A stretch of DNA of 64,000 nucleotides from Tulasnella sp. 424. Taxonomy: Eukaryota; Basidiomycota; Agaricomycetes; Cantharellales; Tulasnellaceae. A model generated the notes under the pieces. The model saw nothing but the letters and a program-made list of their open reading frames with translations, had not been told where the DNA came from and searched no databases. The stretch covers positions 62,001 through 126,000 of the forward strand of contig WSUB01000019.1 in assembly GCA_019633425.1 (NCBI GenBank), read 5' to 3'. Below are positions 34,009 through 46,709 of the stretch, piece after piece. Within the stretch, counting starts at the first letter, position 1. Each line of letters opens with the position of its first letter. The position numbers and the translations under genes were made by a program.

Positions 34009-37000
34009 TTATTTCTTGTCCAACTTCTCCGACAGTTCCGTAATTTGTCGTTTCAGACCGTCGATCTCCGCCAGGATGGAGGACTCCATCGACTACAGTT
34101 GCAACACACCTTGATCAGCCGCTGCCAAGCACGTTCGGCCAGGCTACCAAAACGCACCTGGTATGAATTCGGGAATTCCTTGACCAGGTCACTGAATGAA
34201 ACTCGGCTGATCTCCAATCCATCCTCGTGGGTAGTCTCCGGATCTTGGTTCTTTGGATCTTCTTCCTCTCCTTCGTCCACATGGTCGTAAAGGTTCTGGA
34301 TGATGAGATTGGCTCGGACGTCAAGCTGAGACTCGACAAGCGCAATCACAGCGAGGGGGATCAAGAAGACGGTGGTCATCACAATGCGGTTGTACTGTAG
34401 AGTAGCGAAAGCTCAGTAATGAAGTCTACGTTGAAGAAGAACGGCCCCTACCTTCGCGTACCGCTTCTTGCTCATAAACCATCTACAGGCACCAGATGAT
34501 GCGTTAGCATACCACATCTCTCATAGCACCGCCTTGCTTACTCGAGAGGAGCCACAAGGAAGGTCTCGATCAAGTTGAACGGCGCCCTAATGCGACCATA
34601 ACCATCTTCAGTTCTCCTCGCTCGGATCAGATAGTAAACAGGAATGCGTACGGATAAACATATTTATCCGGAGCGCGGATCATTGAGACAGTCTTGCTAG
34701 CGAAGAACGCCAAGAAATGTGCAGCCGCGTCGTCGGTAACGTCGTCATAAGCCGACGAGAAAAGGGAAATCAAGATGTTCAACAGGAGGATGGTCGTGAA
34801 GACATTCCAGCTATAAAATTCAGTCAGGTTCCTCAGTACTGCAGCTACTTAGAGGAATGTGCTCACAAGTAGTAAATCCATAATGCCCAGGCACTGCAAA
34901 GGAGCAAGCTCAGCGGTTCGTCTTTCTATACACACGAAAAACTACTCCTCACTTCGATGCGCTGCTGAAGTCTGGACTCCCTAAAAGGCCTTGAATTAGA
35001 TTATTGATGATCTGAAAGGCAGCTTGAATATCGTCGTTCGTTAGATTGAACAACATTCACTGCTTACCAAGCTACCGCGATCAGTATAGCCATCAGCGGC
35101 GTCGATCGCATACATGGACTGGGCGAATCCAACACCGACAATAGCCAGAAGCTAAACGTGACACGGCAAGGCGTGAGCCAAGGGACAGAAAACCCCCAAC
35201 AACAGGCACATACGACAAAGAAAATACCCGACTCTCTCAACATCCGTGCAACGCAGATTTGCATCGTGCCAATGTACTTGAATCCGTCGAACACGGTTAT
35301 GAGCTCTGAAGCGGCGGTTGTTAGAAGTCTGACATCAAATATACAACCAATTGTACGCACTCATCCTTCATAAGTAATGTACTTTGTTAGCATACTCATT
35401 CGTATAGTCGAAGAAGAGTCTAACGACTTACCAGATCAGAGGCGCCACGCAAGAAAGGACCTTGAGAAACGGGCCGGCATCAGTTAGCAAGTCTAAATCG
35501 GAAAAAAAAAGATAAACCTGACCTGGAAGCTTTGCAACTTGAAACCGGCGGCGGCATCCTCGTCGGCCTGTAAATAACGAAGGGACGCCGTCAGGCTGCG
35601 TTCACAGGGGAAAAGGCAACATATCTCCACTCACGAGAGCAATTCCGACGATTCGCAACGTGAAAGCCGTAATAAGCAAAGAATCCGTAATGACCGAGAC
35701 TACTAGCCAGAAACTAAACGCTCTCCACGTGAAGAAGCGCAACGTTGCATATATCTTGAATGAGCCGCTTCTAGTCAGCTTCCTGATTTCCAGAAACTGC
35801 AACCGATTCAGGGCACCTTATCAATGTCTTTTAAAGGGGGTAGATTGAGCAAGCCGCTTCTCTTTGCCACGAAAAGGAACTCGTACCTTCAAACGAATAC
35901 GCGAGCGCCATTCCGTACAAGATGATCTCCCATTTATCAAAAGGGTGTCGAGGGTCCATGGTCATTTCCGTAGGTTGTTTAACAGCTTGCGAGTAAGCGA
36001 GGAGGAAGAAAAGCCACAAGATAATCTTGGACACAGGATGTCGTCTCAGAACCCTCGTGCTTTGTCTGTTAGAAATGGCGACTCACCCTGAACCAATTCT
36101 GGTAACGAGGAACTGATAACCGTGAGGGGTCCAAATGATCCAAGAATGAATGTGGTTGAGGTCGATAAGGGATATAGTCAATGTCGTTGTGTTCGTTTTC
36201 CTGTTGAATCCAATCTCCCCTCCAAAGTGAATTGATAACTAGCCGGAGCGGAAAACAAAAAGAGGGCAACCCTCAGCACTCTAAAGCGGTGGTCAAGTTC
36301 TGGATGCCAGGTACCTGTTTGTGATTCCGTAGAAGATAAGAAAATTGTGCTGCAAGCATGTCCCATCGAAAAGGTAACGTTAGGACCAACTCCGACCCCG
36401 GCCGGGTAAGCCACAACCGATATCATTCAAGCCACCGACTTACCAGTGTTGGTCGATGGCGGTTTCAAGAGCTGAAGTCAGAGCACTTTCGTCGCCGTTC
36501 CACTCCTGGAAGCGGAAACGGCCAGACATGACGGCGTAGATACGTTCTTCAGGCATGGAGTGGACGATTCGGCGGGCGAGGACTTCGCATGCGACAGCTT
36601 AGGAGGCCGTCCAAGGAGATTGCATAGTCAGCCCTGCGAGCTTTCGTTGATTCTCTAGCACATGTTCCCATACCTCTCGCCAAGTTTTCGTCGTAGTCGG
36701 AGGGATTGGCATTGGCGTCCCACATGAAGGACTGACGGGCTCGCAAGAGAGCATACGGCAGCTAGAATGTCGGATGGATTTGTCTATCAGCCAGCCCTCG
36801 GAGTAGTAAGGTAGAAATGGGCCTTACAACGTCCTGGAAATCGCCTGCCGCCTTTGAATAAGCGGTAATGACCTTGGGCGTAATGACGCGGGACGTCGGG
36901 TCGACCAAAGTGGTGGTCTCGACTTGAACAGGAAGCAGCTTTAAGGTCATGGCTCTCAGCCGTTTGATTAGTTCTGAAATCCCCGGGAAGGAGCAAGGTC

Positions 37001-37128
37001 AGCGCTGTGCTATGGCTGACGTTTCTTCTCGGAGTCTCACTTGTAACAGTGTCTGGAGCTGGATGCGTCGAGAGAGTCGTGACGAGTGATACTCTGTCCT
37101 CCTCGACGTTGCCATTGCTGTAGTCCAT
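34009..37128 (-). CDS. YVC1: YVC1-type TRP cation channel
   Basis: A multi-exon gene (about a dozen short introns) for a fungal TRP channel of the YVC1 type, a vacuolar calcium-release channel in yeast. The start is ATG 37128 (MDYSNGNVEEDRVSLV); upstream frame has no ATG. Exon 2 begins KLIKRLRAMTLKLLPVQVE after a phase-1 intron. Further on are EVLARRIVHSMPEERIYAVM and several hydrophobic segments between about 36100 and 34700. Then come FLAFFASKTVSMIRAPDKYV and the conserved YVYP-APFNLIETFLVAPLE stretch, a final transmembrane helix (IVMTTVFLIPLAVIALVES), and an acidic linker (DEGEEEDPK). The C-terminal coiled coil (ESSILAEIDGLKRQITELSE) ends at TAA 34009-34011. Exon limits inside the span were not all resolved. 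No frame break was noticed. Confidence 0.85.
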
Positions 37129-37376
37129 CGCTGATTGTGGCACTACCAAGGTGTGCTGCAAGAGGGGAGGGAGATGGGTCGTGGCAGGTTTTCAATGTCG
37201 TCAGTCTCAAACAGAACGAAACAACGGAGATGGAGCTGCGTCATATGACGCCGGGAATTATCTTATCTCCGTTCGCCCCGAAGTCTGGTCGCGTGAACAC
37301 AAGACACTTGGCATTATCACCTGACGATTTCCTCAACTAGCAATTGCAAAGTAAAGATACATGTACACAAAAATCT

Positions 37377-40300
37377 CTAACTAACTTCCAACGACACCTT
37401 GATACCCATCGCAGCCAACTCTGCACACAAATATCTGAAAACAAACGGAATGGCGATCACGTCCATGTCCCCTCCCTTCGTCGCTCTCCCCAGCATGTTT
37501 CCTGGCGGGACGGCAATTCTCACATCTCCTTTATCTTGGGGCTCGACTCTTGATGTATTTCCATTCAGAGCCTCCCGTTCCCGTTTGGGAACGTCATCCG
37601 CTTGAGCACGGCAGACCCTGCAATACTCTCCAAGCGGACCCGACGACTGCTCGATGGCGTTTGTCCCGAGAACAGTCTCGCCGAGGGAGACATCTTCGTA
37701 ACCCAGCGAGATTAAGCTCCCGCACGTCCGGCAAACCCATGCAGTCGAGTAGTCAGAACAGTTCATGAGTCGATCTTGCAGCAAGAACGACGTCCCGTGT
37801 GCGAGAAGGGCATCACGCTCCATTTCACCGAAACGGACACCACCTCCCTTTTTCCTTCCCTGTAACCTCAACAGTCAGCCTCGTTACTCTGAGAGGGTCA
37901 GAGGGTTCTACGTACTCCAACTGGTTGCCTCGTAACCTGCTCGACAGGTCCAGTAGTACGGCATTGGAACTTGTCCAACACCATGTGTCGCAGACGCTGA
38001 TAGTAGACCACCCCGAGATAGATGTCCGCATGGAACTCTTCGCCCGTTATTCCAGAGTACATTGGCTCGTTTCCGAAATAGTTGTATCCGGCTGCTCGGA
38101 GCTGCTGTCCAAAGTAATCCACCGCCCTATCCTCCTCGCTGAACCTAAACCGGGGCGAGTGAAAAGTCAATAACAATCGAATACTTTCTCTTACAAGCTG
38201 TCAACTTACTTGAACGGACTCCCATCCTGTGGGATACCATGCATCGCACCCGCTTTCCCGGCCATGCTCTCCACGAACATCCCGATAGTCATTCGACTGG
38301 GGAACGCGTGCGGGTTGATAATCACATCAGGTTGGATGCCGCTCTCACTAAAAGGCATGTCGATAGCGGGCCATTTCTGAGAACATACACCTTTTTGGCC
38401 ATGTCTAGAGGAGAACTTGTCACCAATGACTGGTGAGCGAGGGATCCGGAGCGTGATTTGGATTCGTTGCATTTCAGGCTCGTTCTCGAAACCGCCTGGA
38501 ATTGAGGGTTTGATTAGCACACCGCCCCCAGCGCAGAACCAAACACTCACCCAAAGCTCTCACAGTCTCCACATAACACGCCTCGTCTCCCTTATACTTC
38601 ACCCAGCCCGTCTTGCCCGTCGTATCGTTCACATACGCAGCAATCGGATCACCCGGCTCGAGCTTTCCACCCACAATCGGCAATCCATCCGTATCAACCG
38701 TTTCCCTTCCTCGGTGCTCCTTCCAGACGTCTCTCCCGATCCCAAAATGATTCTTGGGCGGGCCATAGCGAGCAGCACCACGCTCTTTCGTCAAGTCCAC
38801 TTCCATCGACTTGATCACCGAACCGTATCCGAACCCTCTCTCGTGAGCGGACTTGTTTAGGATCATGGCATCTTCCATATCGTACCCGGTGTAAGAGATG
38901 ACTGCGACTACGGCGTTGGTACCGTTGGGGAAGTTGTCCATCCCGTACTCGTTGTGAACGTCCGGTCGGACGATGGGCGTTTGGGGAGACTGGATCCGGT
39001 AGAGCTTATTGTCTGTTCGGTGTTGTAAAGCTGTAGAAGGTGTGCCCATCGTTTGTTTCCCCATCTGGCACTGGTAAATGTTACGAGGACTCTGCCAAGC
39101 GAAAAGACACGATCGGTCAACACCGTAGAACAAACGAGCGCTCCACTCCATACCTGATTAAAGTCAGAAAAGGGCGTCAACGAAGCCAGAATAGACAAGA
39201 AATTCGTTGTCGCGACTTCCACATGCGTGAACTGCCCAGTCGGAATCTCCTCCGGCTTGACCGCAATATTCATATACACCTGCTCCAACGACCCGATCGA
39301 GTCCTCTTTCCCATTGGCCAAGTACCTCACCGTCCTCATGAACCTCGCTCGACCCGAGAACAAGTACAACCCAGGGTACAATCCGCCGTTCGAGGGCGGG
39401 ATGCAAGCGATTTCCAAGTCCCATGGAACGCGGTTCTTCTTCTCGGACTTCCAGACCCTCAGCGCGTCGGCGAGTTTACGACAGAGCTTTTCGGTGGCCC
39501 AGCCGATGATCCTGCCGTCGATTTGGACGGTGTGGTTCCTTCTACCGTCGACGGTCGCGGCGATGGCTTCGGTCATGCCGAGGCCAGAAAGTAGAGCAGG
39601 GATGTAGTCCGCCTCCTCATCAAGCTTGTCGGTGACGATGCGACAGCCTCGAGCCAAGTGGTTTAACAGCCCACAAGGCTCTCCGTCAGGGGTGTGTACG
39701 GGGCATATGAATCCTGAGAAGTCCACCGAGATGAGACGAGGTATTTTAGTACGAAGTGCATTCCACATCACTCACCCCACGCCTCAGGCAAAAGCTTCCG
39801 CACTGCCGTAGTCCGTTGAGTAGTAAAGAATCCTCCTCGATGGATCGAGCGGAAATGGCTCAGATATCGGTACCAATTAAGCTTTTCGCAGATAATGGTG
39901 AAACCATTTGTCTGTTGCAGATCCAGGCCAGTCGTACTAGAGAGGACGCCAGACGCAAGGAAATTTGTCAACTTGGCACCAATATCCCAGCTCGTTTTCC
40001 GGATCTTAGATTGGATATACTTGGCTAACCACGGCCACCAAGGTCAGCGTAAGTGTGGAAGAAACTTACAACAGGACGTACTGTCGAAGAAGTTGACTTT
40101 CGTTGGGTGTCTCCTGAGGTCGTTCAAGATATCGAAACGAACTGCTTGAAGCGAGTTCTCAAGTCGCTCCCGAATAATGTTTCCGTATAGGTAGCCTGGC
40201 ATCATGACTTCGTGGTTGGCAGGGGAGTCTGGATTGTCGTCGCAGCAAGCTCCTGAAACGAGAGCCAAGAGCTTGCGGAGCATAAAGCTGTGGTGGATAG

Positions 40301-41622
40301 TCGGATGTTAGACTACAGTGACCGACGATATTGCGTCAAAAGAACCCACATCAGAAGACGGTACTTATCCGTAGAACTATCCAAATGAACGAGCAACACC
40401 CGATCGAGCAGCTCCAATCCAAGTTGCTGGTTGGTGTAATCTTCAGGCAGGCCTAAAACGACTCTGAACCGTTCTCCAAGGAATTCTAAACACTGTTTCT
40501 GCGAGTAGAGCTTGTATGACTTGAAACTTCGAAGCAGCAATTCCACTCGGTCAGTCATGAAGGTGTTCTGATAGTCCTCCATCATCACGCTCTCGAAGAT
40601 CTCCTTGTCCGGTGCACCGATGAGGGCTTTGAGAAGTAGAATAATGGGGATCATGTACTCGTTCTTGTACCAGTAGAACCGCAGCATGGCGCTTCCGTTG
40701 GTGCAATAATGGAGTGTGTTGGTCATGGCCTGCTGGTCCGTTCGAACACAGCGGATGCTGACACCGTAACGAGTGTAGGTGGGGCCCCTGTTTTGGAAAG
40801 AGTTTCGTGTCACGGCCATCGGGTAATTTCTTCGGGGTAATATGAGGTATCGGATGAGCCTCTCGTTTCCGTTGATGATGAAGTATCCTCCAAATTCTTC
40901 CGCCTCTTCGTGACGCGAAACGAGTTCGGCTGAGGACAGTCCGGTAATGTTGCAACGGTTTGACTGTGCAACCAATGGCTCGTCAGATCACATTCCATGA
41001 TATGGAGTACTTGCAAAGCCATACCCGAACCATGATGGGGACCATGCCGCAATCGCGGACTTCTTCCTTGACGGTACCACCATTGACATCCCAAGATATT
41101 TTGGCAGTCATACGGGCGGCGTAGCTGACCCTTCGTTCTCGACACTTTGGTTGACCATGATTAGCGAGGAGCAATGTAACTGGTACGACACGGACAAACC
41201 TCCGAGGGGAAGATCCGACGCTCCTTGGACTCGCGATCCTTTTCCGGCACCATTGGCCGCCCAAGACTGACCCCAGTTATTCTTACTAGAGTCGCATGGA
41301 ATCGAGTAATGAAAACGAGCTCCACGACGAGAGCAACTTCTGGCTTACATGATAATCTGCTGCCCTTAGCCTTCCCTAGATCCACACCGTCCTCTCCAAT
41401 CTTGTCGAATACGACTTTCTCCGGAATGTACTTGAGACTTTCATGGACTAGACCCTGCTCTGTGCCTTTTGGGTCTTCGAATAGGGCGTCGACGGAGTTG
41501 ATCTGCGGTCCGACAAGTTCTTGGAAGATCGGCAGTGTGGATGCATCCTTTGGTGGGTGTCTGAACGAATATTCTCGTTCGAGAGTGTTGAATCCTTTTG
41601 GGTCGGGGGAAGGTTTTCGCAT
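37377..41622 (-). CDS. RPA135: RNA polymerase I second-largest subunit
   Basis: The catalytic beta-type subunit of RNA polymerase I, which makes the large rRNA precursor in the nucleolus. It starts at ATG 41622 ([20 protein letters not shown]), an N-terminus typical of Pol I rather than Pol II or III. Diagnostic segments in order are [37 protein letters not shown] then [29 protein letters not shown], the core [20 protein letters not shown], and the C-terminal [21 protein letters not shown] zinc ribbon near the end has the cysteine pairs CRTCG and CRVC. The stop is at 37377-37379. Several introns of about 55-100 bp interrupt the span. The distance to the YVC1 start is about 250 bp, and both genes are on the minus strand. 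A decayed copy of its 5' region lies at 44237-44400. Confidence 0.93.
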
Positions 41623-42539
41623 CGAGAACGGGCTATTAAGGATTGAAGTTATTTGACGGCAATTGAAAATATTGCTACGGACATAACGGCCCAGAATCCG
41701 CGATTACCGCGAAAGGGGGAAACGTGGGATTAGTCGTTACAGGTATTTGTATGCCGCCGAAGAGGCTCGATATCGCAGTGGCTTACTCCTTGTGAAGGGC
41801 CATGTGGAGTAGGGGAGGGCAGCTCAGCCAAAACTACCATTCCTCTCCTCGAGGTTAGGTGAGGTATACCCGGCTAGACTGTATTGCGCATTTTTAGTGT
41901 ATCTACCGTCCCCAAATCACCGACGGCGACTAGATTGCCTTCCTAGTGGGCCTCAAGCGGCTCTGGCCGTGAAGCGTACGAGATCTAGACCAGGAGTCCA
42001 GACAACAGTTTGGAGTGGATCCGAGCAGGGTAGGGCAGGAGGCCTGCCTAGTTCACCTCCTGTGACAATTTCCGCGGGGGGCAATCAGCTCCCCCAAAAC
42101 CATTTCCCTCCTCGGGGGTGTCGGATCACGACCGATGGTCTATTGAAAGTCCTGTCTCAAGGGAAAACGGAGCTTGGGTGGGTGGGTCTCAGCAAGTCCT
42201 TGGTGGTTTCTCCGCTTCGGGTCCAGAACAACTCGTGTATTTGAGTGCCCAGGTGTTATAGTGTGCAGGGCTTACAGCTGCAGTGTTTTGTGGTTCAAGC
42301 ATAGGCTATGGTTCCGGCTCGACGCATCCTGGACAAAGACGGAAGAACTCGTTGTCCACGTGACTGGGTCCGAGAAAGGTTTTCCTTTCTACCACGACCC
42401 GCTGGACTTCCAAGTTCTATTCAGACTTCAAGGCAGCCTGCAGCAAGATACCGTCATACTTCGGTCGATCAATGATTTTCACTTCAAAAAGGATATAAAG
42501 ACGTGTCTTTTTTTTCCTGGAGAGTTTTCTCTCATGCCG
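41623..42539. other. intergenic between Pol I subunit and POP relic
   Basis: Holds the promoter of the Pol I subunit gene on its left side. Frames at 41897-42244 and 42174-42674 are short and unrecognised; the second runs into the POP relic. No repeats seen. Confidence 0.45.
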
Positions 42540-42770
42540 CCCAAGTCCCCCCTTGGGTTTCTTTCCCATCATCTAGTGCAGCTCCGTCAAGCGCTCCTTC
42601 GCTTTCAAGCAACCTCATATCATTCTATGACTGGGTCGTCCCCAAAAACCAAGAACACGCAGCAACCGCTTTAGTATTCCAGGACGGGTAGAACTGACCA
42701 CGTTGACACGTACAAGAATAAGAATGGCGAAGGAAGAGTCGCCCTGTCCAAACAACACGACGAACACACT
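42540..42770 (+). pseudogene. prolyl oligopeptidase 5'-end relic
   Basis: This is a decayed copy of the POP 5' leader and first exon, in the opposite orientation to POP-A and POP-B. GTGCAGCTCCGTCAAGCGCT then TTCAAGCAACCTCATATCAT then CTATGACTGGGTCGTCCCC matches the POP-B leader and start (CTTCGTCAAGCTCTTCG, TCATTCCATGACGGGCTCGT). After the old start codon the frame breaks at a stop (42672-42674). A second frame reads GRTDHVDTYKNKNGEGRV, matching RRTEHLDTYHNKNGEVKV of POP-B. Similarity fades near 42770. It cannot encode a peptidase. Its right end overlaps the first exon of the kinase gene. Confidence 0.85.
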
Positions 42771-44198
42771 GCTAATCGCTACCGTACCATCTGCAACAAC
42801 AAGCCCCTCTTTGCGACTGGCACTGAGCCCAATTCCTGTCTGCAGCTCTTTCCGTCGGGTTTGGCCAGCGGATGTCCCTCCAACTCCTAGAACACCAATC
42901 TCACCCCGGTTCCCAGCACTTCCGGATATCCCGCCAACTCCTGAAACACCGTTATCTCCCATCTTTGGAGCACTTTCCGAGTCCGAAGAACCTCGCAGTA
43001 CATGGCCAGAGATTGAACTCCAACAAGCGGCTATGGTATGCTTGCAATGACACGCTCTTCTAAATGAAGGCTTTCCTAACATTAGTCTTCTTTGTCCAAG
43101 GAGGAGGCTGTGAGAATGACTCAGCATCTCCTGATTGAGCCTCAGCAGATCCACACCGAAGAAAAGGAAGCTCGCTCATGGGGATCGTTTGGGGCGGTGT
43201 GGTGCTCCTGGTTAATTGACGAGACTGCAGGAGAATTAGAAAAGGTCGCGGACAAAAGGATACACCTGCGACCACAGAGTGGCCGGTCAAATCGAAGACT
43301 ACTCAGGGTAAGCCATTTTCCGTCCGACTCGGTCAACGGCTTGTTAGTGACTCTGGATCCTATAAAGCATCTCCTTCGGGAAGTCGTTCCTTGGTATAAA
43401 CTCGACCATCCAAATATCACGCCTTTTGTGGGCTACGTCTTTGATGGTTGCTCGGCAAGATTGTTATCAAAATGGCAGGAGGGAGGGAATGTGAGAGAAT
43501 ACATGGAACGGCACCGTGTCGATGCTTTGCGTCTTGTAAGTGACGCCTTGATTTTCCTAGTAGCCCCACGTAATCCTTTTTATTCATAGGGGCGCCAAGT
43601 TGCCAGTGGATTGGCGTATCTCCATGGCAGGGATCTACGAATTGTGCATGGAGATGTCAAGCCTGTGAGTAGCCCCCATGCAATGGATAACTCCCTCATC
43701 GAGACTTTTCTTTTTCAGGAGAATATTTTGATCGGCGCGGACGGCGTTGCAAGGCTTGGGGACTTCGGGTTGTCCATATTATTGGATGACGCCCTGTCCC
43801 GCGATCTGCGAACCTCAACTGGGTGCCAAACTACACTCCGGTATGCCGATCCTGTTTTGTTCAATGATGTCCCTCGGACAATCTACACAGACCTTTGGGC
43901 CCTGGGTTGGGTCATCTATGAGGTATGCTTTGTCAACGTTCTGCGGTCGCCGAATGCTATGAGAACTGACGGATTTGCCTGCCAGCTGGTAACTTCAAGA
44001 GAACCATACGATCACCGCACCACCAGAAACGGGATCTTTCAATCAGTGGTCATGTACGATCTGCCAATTCCAAATACCCATGCCATCCCATACCCGGACC
44101 TCCTCTGGCCGGTTTTGGAGGCGTGTTGGTCAAAGGATTCGTCCTGCCGTTGGACTGCGGAGAAAGTCGCATCTCATTTAATGGAAGACTTGGTTTAA
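42724..44198 (+). CDS. serine/threonine protein kinase
   Basis: Six exons: 42724-43035, 43086-43307, 43368-43535, 43590-43668, 43719-43922 and 43986-44198. The intron at 43308-43367 is 60 bp and open, so it could be retained. The kinase domain has a glycine loop (WGSFGAVW), a possible lysine strand (VADKRIHL), the helix C region (HLLREVVPWYKLDHPNITPF), the catalytic loop HGDVKPENIL, the metal-binding DFG in LGDFGLS, an APE-like segment reading YADPVLF, and the C-lobe DLWALGWVIYELVTSREPYD. The catalytic loop has HGD instead of HRD, as in many basidiomycete tyrosine-kinase-like family members. The first exon is Pro, Ser and Thr rich with repeats of PPTP..P and no domain. Its ATG (MAKEESPC) is the first in frame and lies inside sequence derived from a POP gene. 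The substrate is unknown. Confidence 0.85.
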
Positions 44199-44236
44199 GC
44201 ACATGATTGCCTTCTCCATTCCCTCTGCGAGTAGCA

Positions 44237-44400
44237 TGTCTGCGAAGGATGATAGCCTACTTCCTTAGCTTTCCCCACGTCCACACCGTCTCTCCAATCT
44301 TGTTGAATACGAGTTTCTTCAGAATGTACATGTGACTTTCATGGCGTCGACGGAGTTGATTTGCGGTCTGACAAGATTGGCAGTGTGGATGCATCAGTTC
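44237..44400 (-). pseudogene. decayed copy of Pol I subunit 5' region
   Basis: The plus-strand sequence from ATGATAGCCTACTTCCTTAG through CCACACCGTC, TCTCCAATCTTGT, GACTTTCATGG, GCGTCGACGGAGTTGAT and GGCAGTGTGGATGCATC matches 41356-41550 in the first coding part of the Pol I subunit gene, in the same orientation. About 38 bp (after GACTTTCATGG) and about 8 bp further on are deleted. On the minus strand, fragments such as LVFNKIGE match VVFDKIGE, but the frame is broken. It is a relic of a partial duplication, not a gene. Confidence 0.85.
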
Positions 44401-44737
44401 TTCTGCGTGCTCAGTATCGGACGAACTTGGGGTCAGACACATTCAGTTTATCTCACGAATGCCTCAGCTTCCAAGGACTGGAGTTATGTCAGACCACATT
44501 GTATAAGCCGAAACGTCATACATATATGCCTCCGATACAACGTAGTAAGTGCACCAAGCATGCAACTACCAATTAATCGTCTGAGAGAATCACCGGTTAG
44601 CCATTGGCTTCGGTCATCGCACCGAATTCTCCCCCGCAACGAGTGAGTATCTTGAGCGTCAGCCGGGTACCAGCTGCAACGCGCAGCCCGTAATGCTGTT
44701 TTCTTTCGAAAGTAAGGAGCTGGGGCGGAGAGGCCAT
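44401..44737. other. intergenic, nothing recognised
   Basis: Short frames only. It separates the Pol I relic from the convergently placed transporter gene. Confidence 0.45.
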
Positions 44738-46545
44738 TCATCCTATGAAAGGATTGCACTGGCACACAGCCGCCTTGACTCCGAAGCTAAACACACTCCC
44801 CACCGCCAACCCTCCAACCAAGCTAAACTGGGCCAAAGTTGCGGCGATCTCCACTTGCTCCTTCTTAAGCCGATGGTTGTGTAATGGCGATGAGGCGGAA
44901 ATCATACACATCGTTCCAACGAAGCCGTTGGACATGCCAAAGACGAGGAGGATGAGGAAGAATAGGAGGTCGGAGTTGATGAGGGGCGGGGAAGCCGCAG
45001 AGGGTGTTGCTGAAGGTCGTTGCACGTTGCACGCCAGAAATAGCGGAATGAAGATAGTTCGAAGGAGGGAGAGAGTAAGGAGACGACGTCCGGAGGAAAT
45101 GAGGAGGCGCGGATTGGAGCACGATGCACGACCGATGTAGTCGCCTATGTTGAACACAAGGAAGTGGAGGGAGGTGAAGAGGATAGGAGAAAAAATCGAG
45201 AAACGGCCATTGTTTGACGGTGGGATTGGATTAGTCGAACGGATGGAAGCTGTAATTGGCGGAAAGATGGCCTGAACATGTAGAATTAGACTGGGCGGGT
45301 CATTCTGCAACCGAAGAAAAGTACTTACCAGGGTAACGATAAAGACATAGCCAACAGCAAAGTTGTACAAGGCATTGATTTTGGCCACTCCCAAAACGCT
45401 AACATCGGCATCTCTGACTTGCGACTCCACGTGGACAGCCAGTAGGTGACCGCTTTCCGTCATGCTTCCCGACATAGGGTGGGCACCTTCGTCATCGGTT
45501 CCGTCATCTTCCGCTGCTTCTTCAACTTCTGCTTCCTCGTTCTCCTCCACTGCCGTTGAAGGTTCCAAATGAGGATGGACGACTTCATGGTACGTTGGCA
45601 GTTTAGTCAACCACAGATACAGGAAATGTGTGAAAACCAGGAAAGCGGTTGACAGACTGAAGAAATAAAACGCCGACGTGCTGGCTTCTCTTAGCGTCCT
45701 GTCCTTCTCATCGTCCAGGGATGCCAAGTCTTCAGAAGGGGTCGTGCCCTCGTTCGGGCTCCTCCGCTCGCCCGCTAATGCAGCCGCAACAAACTGGACA
45801 GCACTGACGGCAACACCCACGGCTGCCTGACCGGTGAAGAAAGCTTGAATAGCATATGGACCGAAGAGGCTTGCTAATCTGACAAGCGCGGCCTGGAAGT
45901 ATGCGCCGAAGGAGGCTTGAAAGAGGGCATTCAGGAGGACAAATGCGAAAAACAACCCCGGTGACCAGGAGGTGAATGGGGACACAGCGAGCGTAAAGAG
46001 CGATACGGTTATGACGGTGAGCGAGGGGCGTATCCGCTTCGAGGTGTTGGCCTGCAAGTGGGCGTTAGAGAAGCACGGGGCTGTGAACACGCTTGATCTC
46101 ACCTGTTTCGCAGTCGCGGTAGCATACGACAGCGCCGCGAAGCCAGCCAGATTGAAGATGGAGCTCAAATAACTTGGGAACGCAGACTGGAACGAGCTGC
46201 CTTCAAGCCGAGCAAGGAAATATGGCATAGCGGTGATCATGGCTAGGAGCGTAGCGTAGGCGGGAAATTCCAATGTCAACGAGACGAGCCCACACCGAGA
46301 ATAACCCCAAATGGTGGCTCACCGTTCCAAGGTAGAAGAGAAGCAGCTCCTAGAATGTAATGAGCCAGCTTGATACCCGAGTCCTCGGTCACATGCAACG
46401 AGAGAGTCGAGTTTCGTCTGGAATGTCCGGATCGACTCCTACGGGGTTGGGTTTCATCGGAAGGACTAGTAATCGGGTTGTAGTGCGTTTGGCTTGTGCT
46501 TTCTCCGGCTAGGGGATTGATCTTTGCTAGGACATGTCGAAGCAT
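44738..46545 (-). CDS. equilibrative nucleoside transporter (SLC29/ENT family)
   Basis: A membrane transporter for nucleosides and bases, similar to the yeast vacuolar Fun26 and animal ENT proteins. Exon 1 (46545-46323) encodes a basic, Ser-rich N-terminus and ends with ILGAASLLPWN, the conserved start of helix 1. An 80-bp intron (46243-46322) leads to AMITAMPYFLARLEGSSFQS. Further exons hold the remaining helices: TSWSPGLFFAFVLLNALFQA, GPYAIQAFFTGQAAVGVAVS, STAFLVFTHFLYLWLTKLPT, INALYNFAVGYVFIVTL, and the C-terminal GFVGTMCMISASSP then LAQFSLVGGLAVGSVFSFGV. The central loop is acidic (ENEEAEVEEAAEDDGTDDEG). Two further short introns near 45300 and 46060 fit the frame. About eleven helices can be counted, as expected. 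The start is the only in-frame ATG near the conserved helix. Confidence 0.9.
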
Positions 46546-46709
46546 GGAGGTCAGAGGTCGGGGTGGCTCGTTTGGCCGGTTGGGGGATCAGTCGAAAACA
46601 CGTTGTTCCACGCGGGAAGATGACGGGCCCCGACTGTGCACCGCGCAAGCTTGCAAAGGCAATATTAATGAAGCCCTGAAAGCCGCCCTCCGATCTTTTC
46701 AAACTTGTG

